61,585 nt of DNA. Source: CALGLS01 sp047626155. Its GTDB lineage: Bacteria; Bacteroidota; Bacteroidia; Chitinophagales; Saprospiraceae. The DNA is taken from NCBI GenBank assembly GCA_047626155.1, contig JBLHRR010000016.1, forward strand, positions 1 to 61,585, read 5' to 3'. Every line of letters begins with the position of its first letter. The first letter of the stretch is position 1. The notes below the pieces were generated by a model. The model did no database searches. It was not told the origin of the DNA and saw only the letters and a program-made list of their open reading frames with translations. Both the position numbers and the translations under genes were made by a program. Below, in pieces: positions 26,965 through 36,292 of this stretch.

Positions 26965-28233
26965 ATGAACGTATTACTAATCGGCGGCGGCGGCAGAGAA
27001 CATGCTTTGTCCTGGAAACTTTCACAGAGCCCACTTTGTGGTCAATTATTTATTGCCCCGGGAAATGCAGGCACTGCCAGTTGCGGTACTAATGTTAGTA
27101 TTGACCTGAATGATTTTGAGCAGATGAAAGACTTTATCCTTGCAGAAGAAGTGGGGATGTTAATCATTGGGCCAGAGGAACCTTTGGTCAGAGGGATCTA
27201 TGATTTTTGCAAAAGCAAGAAGGAATTGAAGAAGCTAGTTATAGTAGGGCCTTCTATGGAAGGTGCAAAACTGGAGGGGTCTAAGGCTTACGCTAAAAAA
27301 TTCATGGCCGACTATGGCATTCCTACCGCAGCCTATCAGGAGTTCAATGCGGACAACCTGGAAGAAGGTTTTGCTTTCATTGATGCGCAAACGCCACCCA
27401 TTGTTTTAAAGGCAGATGGTTTAGCTGCTGGTAAGGGGGTTTTAATTCTGGATGATAAAGAAGAAGCGAAAGAAGAATTACGCCAAATGCTAAATGGGAA
27501 ATTCGGAGCCGCTTCTGCCAAAGTTGTGATCGAAGCATTTCTGGATGGAATTGAATTCTCCGTTTTCGTTTTGACAGATGGCAAGGATTATCAAATCCTT
27601 CCTATAGCTAAAGATTATAAAAGAATTGGAGAAGGTGACCAGGGCCCGAATACTGGTGGTATGGGGGCCGTCTCCCCTCCCCCATTCGTAGATGCTTCAT
27701 TGATGGAGAAGGTAAAGACGCAGGTGATTGAGCCAACCATTCATGGACTCATGGATCGGAACATTACTTACAAAGGTTTTATTTTCATCGGCTTGATACG
27801 TGTTGGCGGAGAGCCATTCGTTATAGAGTACAATTGTAGGTTGGGTGACCCGGAAACGGAAGTCGTTATTCCTCGTGTACAAAATGATTTAATGGAATTA
27901 TTTATGGCTATGGAGAATGGGGAATTGAGCGATACAACCATAACGCAGGATCCGCGTTCGGCGACTACGGTCATGTTGGTTTCTGGTGGTTATCCGGGGG
28001 CTTATGAAAAAGGAAAAGTGATTACTGGAGTAGACGGTGTTCGTAATAGTATTGTTTTCCATGCGGGAACGAAAACCAACGACGGTGCCTTAGTGACGAA
28101 CGGAGGGCGTGTCATTGCGGTAACTTCTTTTGGGGAGGACTTTAAATCTGCCTTGGCTCTTTCGCAGGATGCTGCTGGGAAGATTGACTTTGAGGGGAAG
28201 TATTATCGGAAGGATATCGGGTTTGATTTGTAA
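26965..28233 (+). CDS. purD: Phosphoribosylamine-glycine ligase (GARS)
   Basis: A 422-residue ATP-grasp enzyme of purine synthesis that joins glycine to 5-phosphoribosylamine. It starts with MNVLLIGGGGREHALSWKL, the N-domain signature. The PGNAG motif, IGPEEPLVRGI and the ATP-grasp lid VLKADGLAAGKGVLI follow. The metal/ATP site is in FVIEYNCRLGDPETEVVIPR, and the C-terminal domain carries NGGRVIAVTSFG. Length is typical. It begins the plus-strand run purD, murF-alr, phosphoesterase, but the 200-bp gap to murF with a strong hairpin suggests separate transcription. Confidence 0.95.
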   Translation: MNVLLIGGGGREHALSWKLSQSPLCGQLFIAPGNAGTASCGTNVSIDLNDFEQMKDFILAEEVGMLIIGPEEPLVRGIYDFCKSKKELKKLVIVGPSMEGAKLEGSKAYAKKFMADYGIPTAAYQEFNADNLEEGFAFIDAQTPPIVLKADGLAAGKGVLILDDKEEAKEELRQMLNGKFGAASAKVVIEAFLDGIEFSVFVLTDGKDYQILPIAKDYKRIGEGDQGPNTGGMGAVSPPPFVDASLMEKVKTQVIEPTIHGLMDRNITYKGFIFIGLIRVGGEPFVIEYNCRLGDPETEVVIPRVQNDLMELFMAMENGELSDTTITQDPRSATTVMLVSGGYPGAYEKGKVITGVDGVRNSIVFHAGTKTNDGALVTNGGRVIAVTSFGEDFKSALALSQDAAGKIDFEGKYYRKDIGFDL

Positions 28234-28249
28234 ATTAGCATTCCGTATT

Positions 28250-28428
28250 TTTTTTACCGCAACGGCGCAAAGAAACGCAACGTTAAGGGCCTCTCGAACC
28301 AAAAGCGCGAACATTTACTAAACTTTTCCAGTTTAGTAAATGTTCCATACGCACCTCTTTATAAAACGTTAAGGTCCTTTCGCTTGAAAAAACGTAGCGC
28401 CCTTTGCGTCGTTGCGGTTAGATAAATT
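28250..28428. repeat. Inverted-repeat intergenic element, family E copy 1, with hairpin
   Basis: Outer arms ACCGCAACGGCGCAAAG and CTTTGCGTCGTTGCGGT are complementary. In the centre is a perfect 15-bp stem GAACATTTACTAAAC / GTTTAGTAAATGTTC at 28309-28323 and 28331-28345 with a 7-nt loop. The stretch 28365-28402 (AACGTTAAGGTCC, then CGCTTGAAAAAACGTAGCGC) recurs at 38942-38981. It fills most of the space between purD and murF-alr and may terminate purD. Confidence 0.6.
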
Positions 28429-28433
28429 ATCAC

Positions 28434-31031
28434 ATGTACCAAGTCCATCACATCCGGCAAATCGTAAAGGGGCAGTGGCTTCAGGAATCTCGGCCCGAAG
28501 CGCCAATTGCTCATTTATTACTGGATAGCCGACAGGTACTTTTTGCGAAGAGTGCTTTGTTCTTTGCCATCCCTGGGAAGCATCATGATGGACATGATTA
28601 TCTGGAGCAAGCTTATCAGCAAGGGGTTCGTAATTTTATTGTTTCGAGGAGAACAAATACCTTAACGCCTGGCGCTAACATCATACTGGTAGACGATCCT
28701 TTAACAGCACTTCAACAAATTGCCACTTTTCATAGACAGCAGTTTGAGTTGCCTTGTATTGGTATCACGGGTAGCAATGGTAAGACTATTGTTAAAGAAC
28801 TACTATTCCAACTACTTAGACATCAATATAAAATAGTGCGAAGCCCGAAGAGTTACAATTCTCAGGTAGGGGTTCCTTTATCTGTTTGGCAAATGGAAGA
28901 GATGCACAATTTGGGGATTTTCGAGGCTGGAATTTCGGAGCCGGGGGAAATGGAACGACTGGCACCAATCATCGATTGTCAGATTGGTGTGTTTACGAAT
29001 ATAGGACCGGCCCATGCGGAAGGTTTTGAATCGAAGGAGGAGAAAGTGTACGAAAAATTGAAATTATTTAAAGACTGTAAAACTATTGTTTACTGTAAAG
29101 ATAAACCTATCATAGCGGAAGCACTAATCAAAAAACAGGCTCTCATAAAAACTAAAGGAGAACAATTAACAACAAAGGACAAAACATTGTTTAGCTGGTC
29201 GAGGAATACGGAGGCGGATTTACAAATAAAAGAAACGACTACAAAAGATACGTATTCCAGAATCGTAGGTATATTCAGAGGGGAGGAAATGTTTTTGGAG
29301 GTTCCATTTTTTGACGCCGTCTATTTGGAGAATGTGATTCATTGCTGGGCGGTGGCTTTACACCTGGGACTTTCGCCGGAGTATTGTTACATGCACGCAA
29401 AAAGCCTAGAGTCGGTGGAGATGCGCTTAGAGTTAAAGCAGGGCATTAACAATTGCACTATTATTAACGACAGTTATAACGCAGACCTGGGCTCTTTGCA
29501 AATCGCCTTACAGTTTTTGGCGCGGCAACAAGAACAAAAAAAACGGACGCTGATTTTATCGGACATTTTGCAGAGTGGCCAATCAGCAGACGGGCTTTAT
29601 GAGGAGGTGGCCCGATTGCTTTCAGAACAGCAAATTAGTAAGCTGATTGGTATTGGCGAAAGCATTCCTACAATTGCTGATTTTTTACCGAAAGGAGTTA
29701 ATACTAGTTTTTACAACAATACAAACACATTCCTATCGCAGCTCTCGCCCGAACAGTTCCAACAGGAAACGATTCTATTAAAAGGAGCACGTCAATTTGA
29801 ATTTGAAAAAATTGCTAACCGGCTTTCGCAAAAAGTACATCGAACCGTTCTGGAAATCAACCTAAATGCACTTAGTCATAATTTACATGTATATAGTCGC
29901 TATCTGGAGGCAGGAACGAAGATGATGGTGATGGTAAAAGCTTCTGCCTATGGAAGCGGCAGTGTAGAAGTAGCGCGTTTGCTGGCTTTTAATAAAGTGG
30001 ATTACTTAGCTGTAGCTTATACCGATGAAGGCATTAACTTACGGAAGGCTGGGATCCAATTACCCATTATGGTTTTAAACCCAGAGAAAAGAAGTTTGGA
30101 AGAGCTATTTCGACATGACCTAGAAGCCCAAGTTTACAATCTTTCTTTGCTCAGAAGTATTGTTGCCTTGACAAAGAACTCCGTTGAGCCAGAGGCATTC
30201 CCAGCGCGCACCCTTAAATCCCTAAAGGGACATCAGCCCGCATCTGAACCAGGATCGCTAGACTCCTCAAAAGGCCAGAAAAAAGAGATCCTCATTCACC
30301 TAAAGTTAGACACAGGAATGAATCGCCTAGGATTCAGGGAAGGCGACATCGACGATTTAACAATAATTTTACAAAACAATCCTCATTTAAAAATTCAATC
30401 TATTTTCTCACATATGGCTGGAAGTGAAACAGCGGAGCACGATGCTTTTACCCTCTCTCAAGTGGAACGATTTAACGGAATGCATAATAACATCACAAGC
30501 ATACTCGCATATAAACCCATGCGACATTTGTTAAACTCAGGAGGTATCATTCGTTTTCCAAAACAGCACATGGAAATGGTCCGCTTGGGGATTGGTTTGT
30601 ATGGCGTAGATTCTTCTGGAGAAATACAAGATCAGTTGGAGGTCGCCCTTACGTTGAAAGCGAGTATTTCTCAGATTAAAAAGGTGAAGGCCGGAGAAAC
30701 GATTGGCTATAGTCGGAAGGGAGTAGCGCCTCATGATATGCGAATTGCTACAATTAGTATTGGCTATGCCGATGGCTTGTTGCGCTCCGCAGGAAACGGG
30801 CAACATCGTGTAGGCATTGGAGGAAAACTAGCGCCTGTTGTCGGAAATGTTTGCATGGATATGTGCATGGTGGATGTATCCGATATCCCTGAAGCAACGG
30901 AAGGAGCCGAGGTCATTATTTTCGGAGAGCGGCCTACCGTGACTGATTTGGCAATAGCCATGGGAACGATTGACTATGAGGTTTTCACGGGGGTATCTGG
31001 AAGAGTTCGCCGGGTATATGTGGAGGAGTAG
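28434..31031 (+). CDS. murF-alr: Fused MurF ligase and alanine racemase
   Basis: An 865-residue fusion. Residues 1-455 are MurF, which adds D-Ala-D-Ala to UDP-MurNAc-tripeptide: the ATP loop is GITGSNGKTIVKE and the central domain has NDSYNADLGSLQIAL. Residues about 460-865 are a PLP alanine racemase, with the PLP lysine in MVKASAYGSG, the PLP phosphate region LNSGGIIRFP, SIGYADGLLRS with the catalytic tyrosine region, and VCMDMCMVD. The fusion is common in Bacteroidota and links production of D-Ala to its use. Near residues 586-616 there is a Pro/Ser/Lys-rich insertion (ARTLKSLKGHQPASEPG) before the KLDTGMNRLGF motif. ATG start at 28434 after a short leader. Confidence 0.93.
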   Translation: MYQVHHIRQIVKGQWLQESRPEAPIAHLLLDSRQVLFAKSALFFAIPGKHHDGHDYLEQAYQQGVRNFIVSRRTNTLTPGANIILVDDPLTALQQIATFHRQQFELPCIGITGSNGKTIVKELLFQLLRHQYKIVRSPKSYNSQVGVPLSVWQMEEMHNLGIFEAGISEPGEMERLAPIIDCQIGVFTNIGPAHAEGFESKEEKVYEKLKLFKDCKTIVYCKDKPIIAEALIKKQALIKTKGEQLTTKDKTLFSWSRNTEADLQIKETTTKDTYSRIVGIFRGEEMFLEVPFFDAVYLENVIHCWAVALHLGLSPEYCYMHAKSLESVEMRLELKQGINNCTIINDSYNADLGSLQIALQFLARQQEQKKRTLILSDILQSGQSADGLYEEVARLLSEQQISKLIGIGESIPTIADFLPKGVNTSFYNNTNTFLSQLSPEQFQQETILLKGARQFEFEKIANRLSQKVHRTVLEINLNALSHNLHVYSRYLEAGTKMMVMVKASAYGSGSVEVARLLAFNKVDYLAVAYTDEGINLRKAGIQLPIMVLNPEKRSLEELFRHDLEAQVYNLSLLRSIVALTKNSVEPEAFPARTLKSLKGHQPASEPGSLDSSKGQKKEILIHLKLDTGMNRLGFREGDIDDLTIILQNNPHLKIQSIFSHMAGSETAEHDAFTLSQVERFNGMHNNITSILAYKPMRHLLNSGGIIRFPKQHMEMVRLGIGLYGVDSSGEIQDQLEVALTLKASISQIKKVKAGETIGYSRKGVAPHDMRIATISIGYADGLLRSAGNGQHRVGIGGKLAPVVGNVCMDMCMVDVSDIPEATEGAEVIIFGERPTVTDLAIAMGTIDYEVFTGVSGRVRRVYVEE

Positions 31032-31056
31032 GGAAAAAAGTCTCAGAAATCCTAAC

Positions 31057-31064
31057 TACTTTTG
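31057..31064 (+). promoter_or_regulatory. TAnnTTTG box upstream of the phosphoesterase
   Basis: TACTTTTG fits the Bacteroidota -7 consensus and lies 20 bp before the preferred ATG at 31084. No good -33 element is visible. It supports the inner start codon of the next gene. Confidence 0.35.
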
Positions 31065-31083
31065 TCGCTCAAAAAAAAGTACC

Positions 31084-32331
31084 ATGTCCCGTCAAGCCCG
31101 TCTCAATATGATCCTGCTCATTTTCATTGCCTATATTCTCGCAGATATTTATACTTACTTTAGTCTCCGCACCCTTGTTGGCAAGAAATTCAGAATACCT
31201 TTCACTATCATCTACTGGCTGCTCAGCATCTTCATTTTCTATTGCTTTTACCAGACCTTTACTGCGATGCAAGCTGGTTCTATTTTTAGAGAGGCTTCCT
31301 ATGCTATTTACTTCGGACTTTTTCTGACTGCTCTGATCACGAAGTTTGTTTTTGCGGCAGCGATGTTAATACAAGATGTAGGTTTATTGTTAATTGGTCT
31401 TTTCAATTTAATCACTCAACGAAAAAAACCGGCCCTCCCCTCCCGTCGACGTTTTCTGACCATGACTGCTGCAGGAATTGCGACTGTACCTTTTCTTACC
31501 ATGCTTTATGGAATTACGAAAGGGAAATACAATTTCAAAGTTAAAAATATCCCCTTGTCTTTTAAAAATTTGCCGAAGGCTTTCGATGGATTTAAAATCG
31601 TACAAATTTCGGATATGCATTCTGGGAGTTTGGATTCAGTAAGTGCCATTGACCGTATGGTTGGATTGATCAATGAGCAGTCGCCGGATCTGGTTCTATT
31701 TACTGGAGACTTGGTAAATTCTGATAAAGATGAAGTGGATCCTTTTATTGAAACCATGAAAAAAATTAATGCTCCATTTGGTAAATTTTCTGTTTTAGGC
31801 AATCACGATTACTATGGCGCACCGCGTAATGGAACTAAGGAAGAGGAAGATACTTATTGGTCGGACTTCAGTGATAAATTTCGACAGATGGGTTTCCAAT
31901 TATTGAATAATGAAAATGTAGCCATTGAAAAGAGCGGGGAGTCTCTTCGTCTTTTAGGTGTAGAAAATTGGGGACATGCCCGCTATTTTCCAAAACGAGG
32001 CGATCTGGATAAGGCCCTAGTCAATACAGCTCCCGATGACTTTTGCATTTTACTTTCTCACGATCCAAGCCATTGGGATAACAAGGTATTGACGCATCCT
32101 CGGCATATCCATCTTACGCTGAGTGGGCATACGCATGGGGCGCAATTTGGGATCAATATTCCGGGTTTCAAGTGGAGTCCGATACAATATCGATATCCGA
32201 GATGGGACGGCTTGTATGAAGAACAGCAACAATATCTTTATGTAAACCGAGGCTTTGGCTATCTGGCCTTTCCGGGCCGGGTAGGAATGTGGCCAGAAAT
32301 AACGGTATTTGAGCTGTCAGCAGAGGTTTGA
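31084..32331 (+). CDS. Membrane-anchored metallophosphoesterase (YkuE-like)
   Basis: 415 residues from the ATG at 31084; the open frame reaches back to 30970 inside murF-alr, but that part is not protein-like and a promoter box precedes the inner start. Four hydrophobic segments fill about residues 8-125 (for example ILLIFIAYILADIYTYF). The catalytic domain has the calcineurin-type metal motifs: ISDMHSGS, TGDLVNSD, LGNHDYYG, LSHDPSHW and LSGHTHGAQFG. YkuE-like enzymes act on envelope phosphodiesters or phosphomonoesters; some cleave UDP-diacylglucosamine-like lipids, but the substrate here is open. The active site presumably faces out, since an RRRFLTMTAAGIA stretch precedes it. Confidence 0.85.
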   Translation: MSRQARLNMILLIFIAYILADIYTYFSLRTLVGKKFRIPFTIIYWLLSIFIFYCFYQTFTAMQAGSIFREASYAIYFGLFLTALITKFVFAAAMLIQDVGLLLIGLFNLITQRKKPALPSRRRFLTMTAAGIATVPFLTMLYGITKGKYNFKVKNIPLSFKNLPKAFDGFKIVQISDMHSGSLDSVSAIDRMVGLINEQSPDLVLFTGDLVNSDKDEVDPFIETMKKINAPFGKFSVLGNHDYYGAPRNGTKEEEDTYWSDFSDKFRQMGFQLLNNENVAIEKSGESLRLLGVENWGHARYFPKRGDLDKALVNTAPDDFCILLSHDPSHWDNKVLTHPRHIHLTLSGHTHGAQFGINIPGFKWSPIQYRYPRWDGLYEEQQQYLYVNRGFGYLAFPGRVGMWPEITVFELSAEV

Positions 32332-32410
32332 TATCCAGGGAGTGCCTTAGGTACGATAGTTGTCTTTATAAGGTGTCCAACTATCATATGATTAAAAGAT
32401 CACTCCCACT

Positions 32411-35400
32411 ATGTACACCTTTCCTTTGAGATTTTCCATTGCATTTACCTTTCTTATATTCTTCTTTTACCTGCCTGTTTTACAGAGTCAGGCAAATCAT
32501 AAACTAAATTTTACGGTTATAAATAGCACCGATGGATTGCCTAATAATAATGTCAATGACATTGTGAAAGACAACCTTGGGTTTATCTGGATAGCTACCA
32601 ATGACGGTCTTTGCCGCTACGAATCTTCAAATCACGTGAAGATATACAAGGAAAATGACTCGCTCATTCCCACAGGTTTAAAGAGTAGTAATATCCGTTC
32701 TCTTTTTGCGGACAGCAAGGACAATCTTTGGATTGGAACGGTACTAGGCGGGCTTAGCTGTTATCATCAACCGACCAATACCTGGACAACTTATCGCCAC
32801 GATTCAGAAGATCCGAATAGTATCAGTAGTGATGAAGTTTTGACCATTATGGAAGATCGTAAGGGACAAGTTTGGGTTGGCACAGAAAATGGGCTTAACG
32901 TTTTCCATCCGGAAACAGCCACTTTCACTTCTTTTTTACCGACTAAAAATAAAGCCAATACCTTGCGCGAAGAAGCCATACTATCCATTATGGAAGATGA
33001 CAAGGGACTATTGTGGGTAGGCACTTGGGCGGGCGGCTTCTATCTTGTCCTCCCTGCTGCGGATGGTAATATTGAGCATACAGCATTTCGAAGATTTCAA
33101 CCTTTTGAAGATCTACAAGCAAGTAGCATTTGGAAAATTTATCAAGACAATGACAAACGATATTGGCTGGGTACCCACGGCGGTGGGTTGTTGAATATGA
33201 CTCTTCCAAAAGAAATTAACAATAATATTACCAATCAAAACTGGAAGCCTTCTTTTCACCCCATAGTGCTCAATACGACAGATGACACTCAGCTTTCCGG
33301 GGGGATTATCACTGACGTCCTTCAAGACAAAGAAGGGCATTTATGGGTCTCTACGCTTAGTGGTTTGAGATTGATCCAACCTCAGGACCTAAACCTTGAG
33401 GCAAATAAAACTGGATCTGATTTCCTGCATTTGACCTGCACCCCTTACCGCTATAATCCCGACGATCCTAAATCTATTACCCACAATAATGTAAGCAGCA
33501 TTTATGAAGACGATCAAGGTATCGTTTGGCTGGCAACCAACAGTGGTATTAGTAAGTACAATTGGTACACCAATCAGTTTGAAGGACATGAGCTTTTTCA
33601 ACAAATTTCCGATAAAACAGAAACTCAAAATTATTATATTGATGAAAAAGGACTGGTATGGATCACTACGGATGACAAGGGCTTAATGCAATACGACGTG
33701 AATACAAAAGTAGTAAGTGAGTTCAAGTATAACAACTTATTGACGAACCTCAATGTAACAGCCATGCACAGTCCTGACGGGCTACATTTATGTATTGGAA
33801 CAAAACAGGGTGTTTCTTTGCTCAACATGAAGACAAAAGAAGTTATCAATTTTCCGACTCCAGAATGGCTCAAATTCCAACACCCTGATTTCAATATTAC
33901 TACCTTGTATTACGACAGCCAAAACAGGATTTGGCTGGGAACTCCTAATGGTTTATTTGTAGTGAATGGTGTAAACCGAGAATATACCTATTACCAGCAT
34001 GACCGAACGGTCCCTCACTCTATTTGTGACAACTCCATCAACTATATTATGGAAGATCACCGTGGGAATATCTGGATAGCAACTTACAATGGCCTCAGCC
34101 GCTTAGACCATAAGACGGGATTCAACAAAATGATATTTGAATCATTCAAGCACGATACAGAAACTCCCGAAAATAGTATTCCCTCTAATAGGTTGACTTC
34201 TATTGTAGAAATAGAAGGCAAACTATACATTGGCAGTATCAACGGTTTGTCCAGCTATGATCCGGCGACTAAGCAATTTATTGACCTAAGTAAAAATAAG
34301 GATAAGTATTGTTTTCAAAGTTTGGAAAAAACGAAAGAAGGGAATATTTGGGCGAGTACCACAGGAGGTATTGTCTTTTACGATATGGATAAAGCCACTT
34401 TTAATAGGTTTGAAAAAGCGGATGGATTGGGAGACATTACCTTTCGGACAGGGTCAAGCGGACAAGACGAAAAAGGAAATTTCTACTTTGGAAGTCGCCG
34501 TGGAATCACTCGTTTCAACCCAGAAAAACTCATCAGAAATCGGGACTTCCCTCCCGTGCATATTACAGAGATAAAAACCATGAGTCCGAATGAAGTAAAG
34601 CAGGTAAGCGGTATTTTTCAAGAAAAACTAGTCTTGAATCACGACGACTATTATCTATCAATTGATTTTGCAGGACTCAATTACAACCGATCTGAAAAGA
34701 ACAGATATGCTTATCAGTTGATTGGGTTTGACAAAGAGTGGGTATATGAGAACCACAATCTTTCTGCGGTATACACTAACCTTAAGGCTGGGGAATATCA
34801 ATTCCATGTAAAAGCTGCCAATAATGACGGCCTTTGGAATGCAGTTGGACAAACTTTATACATTACGGTGAAACCTGCTTTCTGGGAAACCAGTTGGTTT
34901 ATCGGTGGCTGTATCTTTCTTTTAAGTTCTTTTATTTTTGGCTTGTTTCAACTGTACACTAAGAACGTACGGTCAAGAAATAACAAATTGCAACATTACA
35001 ATGAAAAACTTAACAATGAAATTACAGAACGTAAAAAAGTAGAGACCGCGCTTTACGAACGCGATCAGCATCTGGAGAAACTAGTTACGGAAAGGACAGG
35101 ACAACTAAAAGTAAAAAACAACGAGGTAAAAGAATTGTTAGACAAAATAACGATACGAAACGAAGAATTAGAAACCATTATAGATCAACGAACAAAAAGT
35201 CTTAGAAGTTCAAATGACGAGCTCATACGTTCCAATAAAGACTTAGAGCAATTCGCTTATATCGCCTCACATGATTTGCAGGAACCTCTGCGTACCATTG
35301 GGAGTTTCATTGGTTTATTGGGCCGAAACTACAAAGAGCAACTTCCAGAAGAAGCCTTGCAATACATTGCTTTTGCAAATGATGGAGTACATCGGATGTC

Positions 35401-35971
35401 GAATCTTATTAAAAGTTTGTTGACCTATTCTAAAGTAGGCCGAGAAGGAATTGAATTTTCAATTACCAATCTCAATTTTCTTTTAAGTTATAAACTGATA
35501 GACCTCGCTAAAAAAATAGAAGAGCGAAATGTTGTTATTGAAATGGATTGCCTTCCTGAGATTCATTGTGAACAAAACCAACTGGGAATGGTGTTTTATA
35601 ATTTAGTAAACAATGCCATCAAATTTAACAATAGTACTACACCGACTATCAAAATCAAGCGGCATGATGATGCACCTGAAGGGTTTTGGAAGTTTTCGGT
35701 ACAGGACAATGGGATCGGAATTGACGAGAAGTATCAGGAAAAAATATTTGAAATCTTTAGTCGTTTACATGGACGTGAGTATGAAGGAACCGGGATTGGC
35801 CTGGCACTTTGTCAGAAGATTGTTTATGCCCACGGTGGAAAAATCTGGCTAGAGTCTACAAAGGGAGAAGGCACTACTTTTTTCCTAACCATTTCTAAGC
35901 AAATAAAGGAGCTGGTAGAAGAGGAGGAGGAGGACAACGGAAAAACCTTGCTGAAAAAAATGTACAATTAA
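32411..35971 (+). CDS. Sensor histidine kinase with two-component propeller sensor
   Basis: A 1,186-residue membrane sensor. A signal peptide (about 1-27) is followed by a long extracytoplasmic beta-propeller of repeated units like IMEDRKGQVWVGTENGLN and IYEDDQGIVWLATNSGIS, and then a Y_Y_Y domain (YAYQLIGFDKEWVYEN). One TM helix spans about 828-850. A coiled coil with two ERT/QRT..L repeats leads to HisKA with phospho-acceptor His954 (YIASHDLQEPLRTI). The HATPase part has NNAIKFNN, VQDNGIGID and GTGIGLAL. Similar propellers in hybrid sensors read glycans; here there is no receiver or AraC domain, and no intact response regulator is adjacent, so the partner is unknown. Confidence 0.9.
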   Translation: MYTFPLRFSIAFTFLIFFFYLPVLQSQANHKLNFTVINSTDGLPNNNVNDIVKDNLGFIWIATNDGLCRYESSNHVKIYKENDSLIPTGLKSSNIRSLFADSKDNLWIGTVLGGLSCYHQPTNTWTTYRHDSEDPNSISSDEVLTIMEDRKGQVWVGTENGLNVFHPETATFTSFLPTKNKANTLREEAILSIMEDDKGLLWVGTWAGGFYLVLPAADGNIEHTAFRRFQPFEDLQASSIWKIYQDNDKRYWLGTHGGGLLNMTLPKEINNNITNQNWKPSFHPIVLNTTDDTQLSGGIITDVLQDKEGHLWVSTLSGLRLIQPQDLNLEANKTGSDFLHLTCTPYRYNPDDPKSITHNNVSSIYEDDQGIVWLATNSGISKYNWYTNQFEGHELFQQISDKTETQNYYIDEKGLVWITTDDKGLMQYDVNTKVVSEFKYNNLLTNLNVTAMHSPDGLHLCIGTKQGVSLLNMKTKEVINFPTPEWLKFQHPDFNITTLYYDSQNRIWLGTPNGLFVVNGVNREYTYYQHDRTVPHSICDNSINYIMEDHRGNIWIATYNGLSRLDHKTGFNKMIFESFKHDTETPENSIPSNRLTSIVEIEGKLYIGSINGLSSYDPATKQFIDLSKNKDKYCFQSLEKTKEGNIWASTTGGIVFYDMDKATFNRFEKADGLGDITFRTGSSGQDEKGNFYFGSRRGITRFNPEKLIRNRDFPPVHITEIKTMSPNEVKQVSGIFQEKLVLNHDDYYLSIDFAGLNYNRSEKNRYAYQLIGFDKEWVYENHNLSAVYTNLKAGEYQFHVKAANNDGLWNAVGQTLYITVKPAFWETSWFIGGCIFLLSSFIFGLFQLYTKNVRSRNNKLQHYNEKLNNEITERKKVETALYERDQHLEKLVTERTGQLKVKNNEVKELLDKITIRNEELETIIDQRTKSLRSSNDELIRSNKDLEQFAYIASHDLQEPLRTIGSFIGLLGRNYKEQLPEEALQYIAFANDGVHRMSNLIKSLLTYSKVGREGIEFSITNLNFLLSYKLIDLAKKIEERNVVIEMDCLPEIHCEQNQLGMVFYNLVNNAIKFNNSTTPTIKIKRHDDAPEGFWKFSVQDNGIGIDEKYQEKIFEIFSRLHGREYEGTGIGLALCQKIVYAHGGKIWLESTKGEGTTFFLTISKQIKELVEEEEEDNGKTLLKKMYN

Positions 35972-36031
35972 GCATATACCGGAACTTGCTGTACACTTTT
36001 TGCCCAGCCCAACCCCCAGCCCTTAAAGGCA

Positions 36032-36207
36032 GGGTTGATCAGTTCTAATTGAAAATGGGTGATTTTTTAAAATCAAAATTAAAATGTGAATCAAAATCAA
36101 AACCTTCTAGCATGAATTCCATGTATAGGGCTTTTAATTTTGATTAATAATTTTTCTTCAAAGCTCCCTTTTAGGCAGAACTGATCAGCCCTCCCCTAAA
36201 AGGGGAG
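36032..36207. repeat. Nested palindromic element, repeat family D copy 2
   Basis: Outer arms GGGTTGATCAGTTC (36032-36045) and GAACTGATCAGCCC (36178-36191) pair with one G-U. Inner arms AATCAAAATTAAAA (36071-36084) and TTTTAATTTTGATT (36132-36145) pair perfectly. A 7-bp hairpin CTCCCCT / AGGGGAG follows at 36191-36207. The part 36096-36149 matches 17841-17897. The element sits right behind the sensor kinase gene. Confidence 0.6.
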
Positions 36208-36292
36208 CCGCTATCCGCAAACATATCGGTGAAATAGAAACTTATTTCTGAAAAATGTACCGTAGCTTATAAGAACCATTACTTGCTCAGTA

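Noticed and set aside
30970..31083. Upstream extension of the phosphoesterase into murF-alr
   Set aside because: The extension is an out-of-frame reading of the racemase end; the ATG at 31084 has a promoter-like box and leads directly into the membrane segment.
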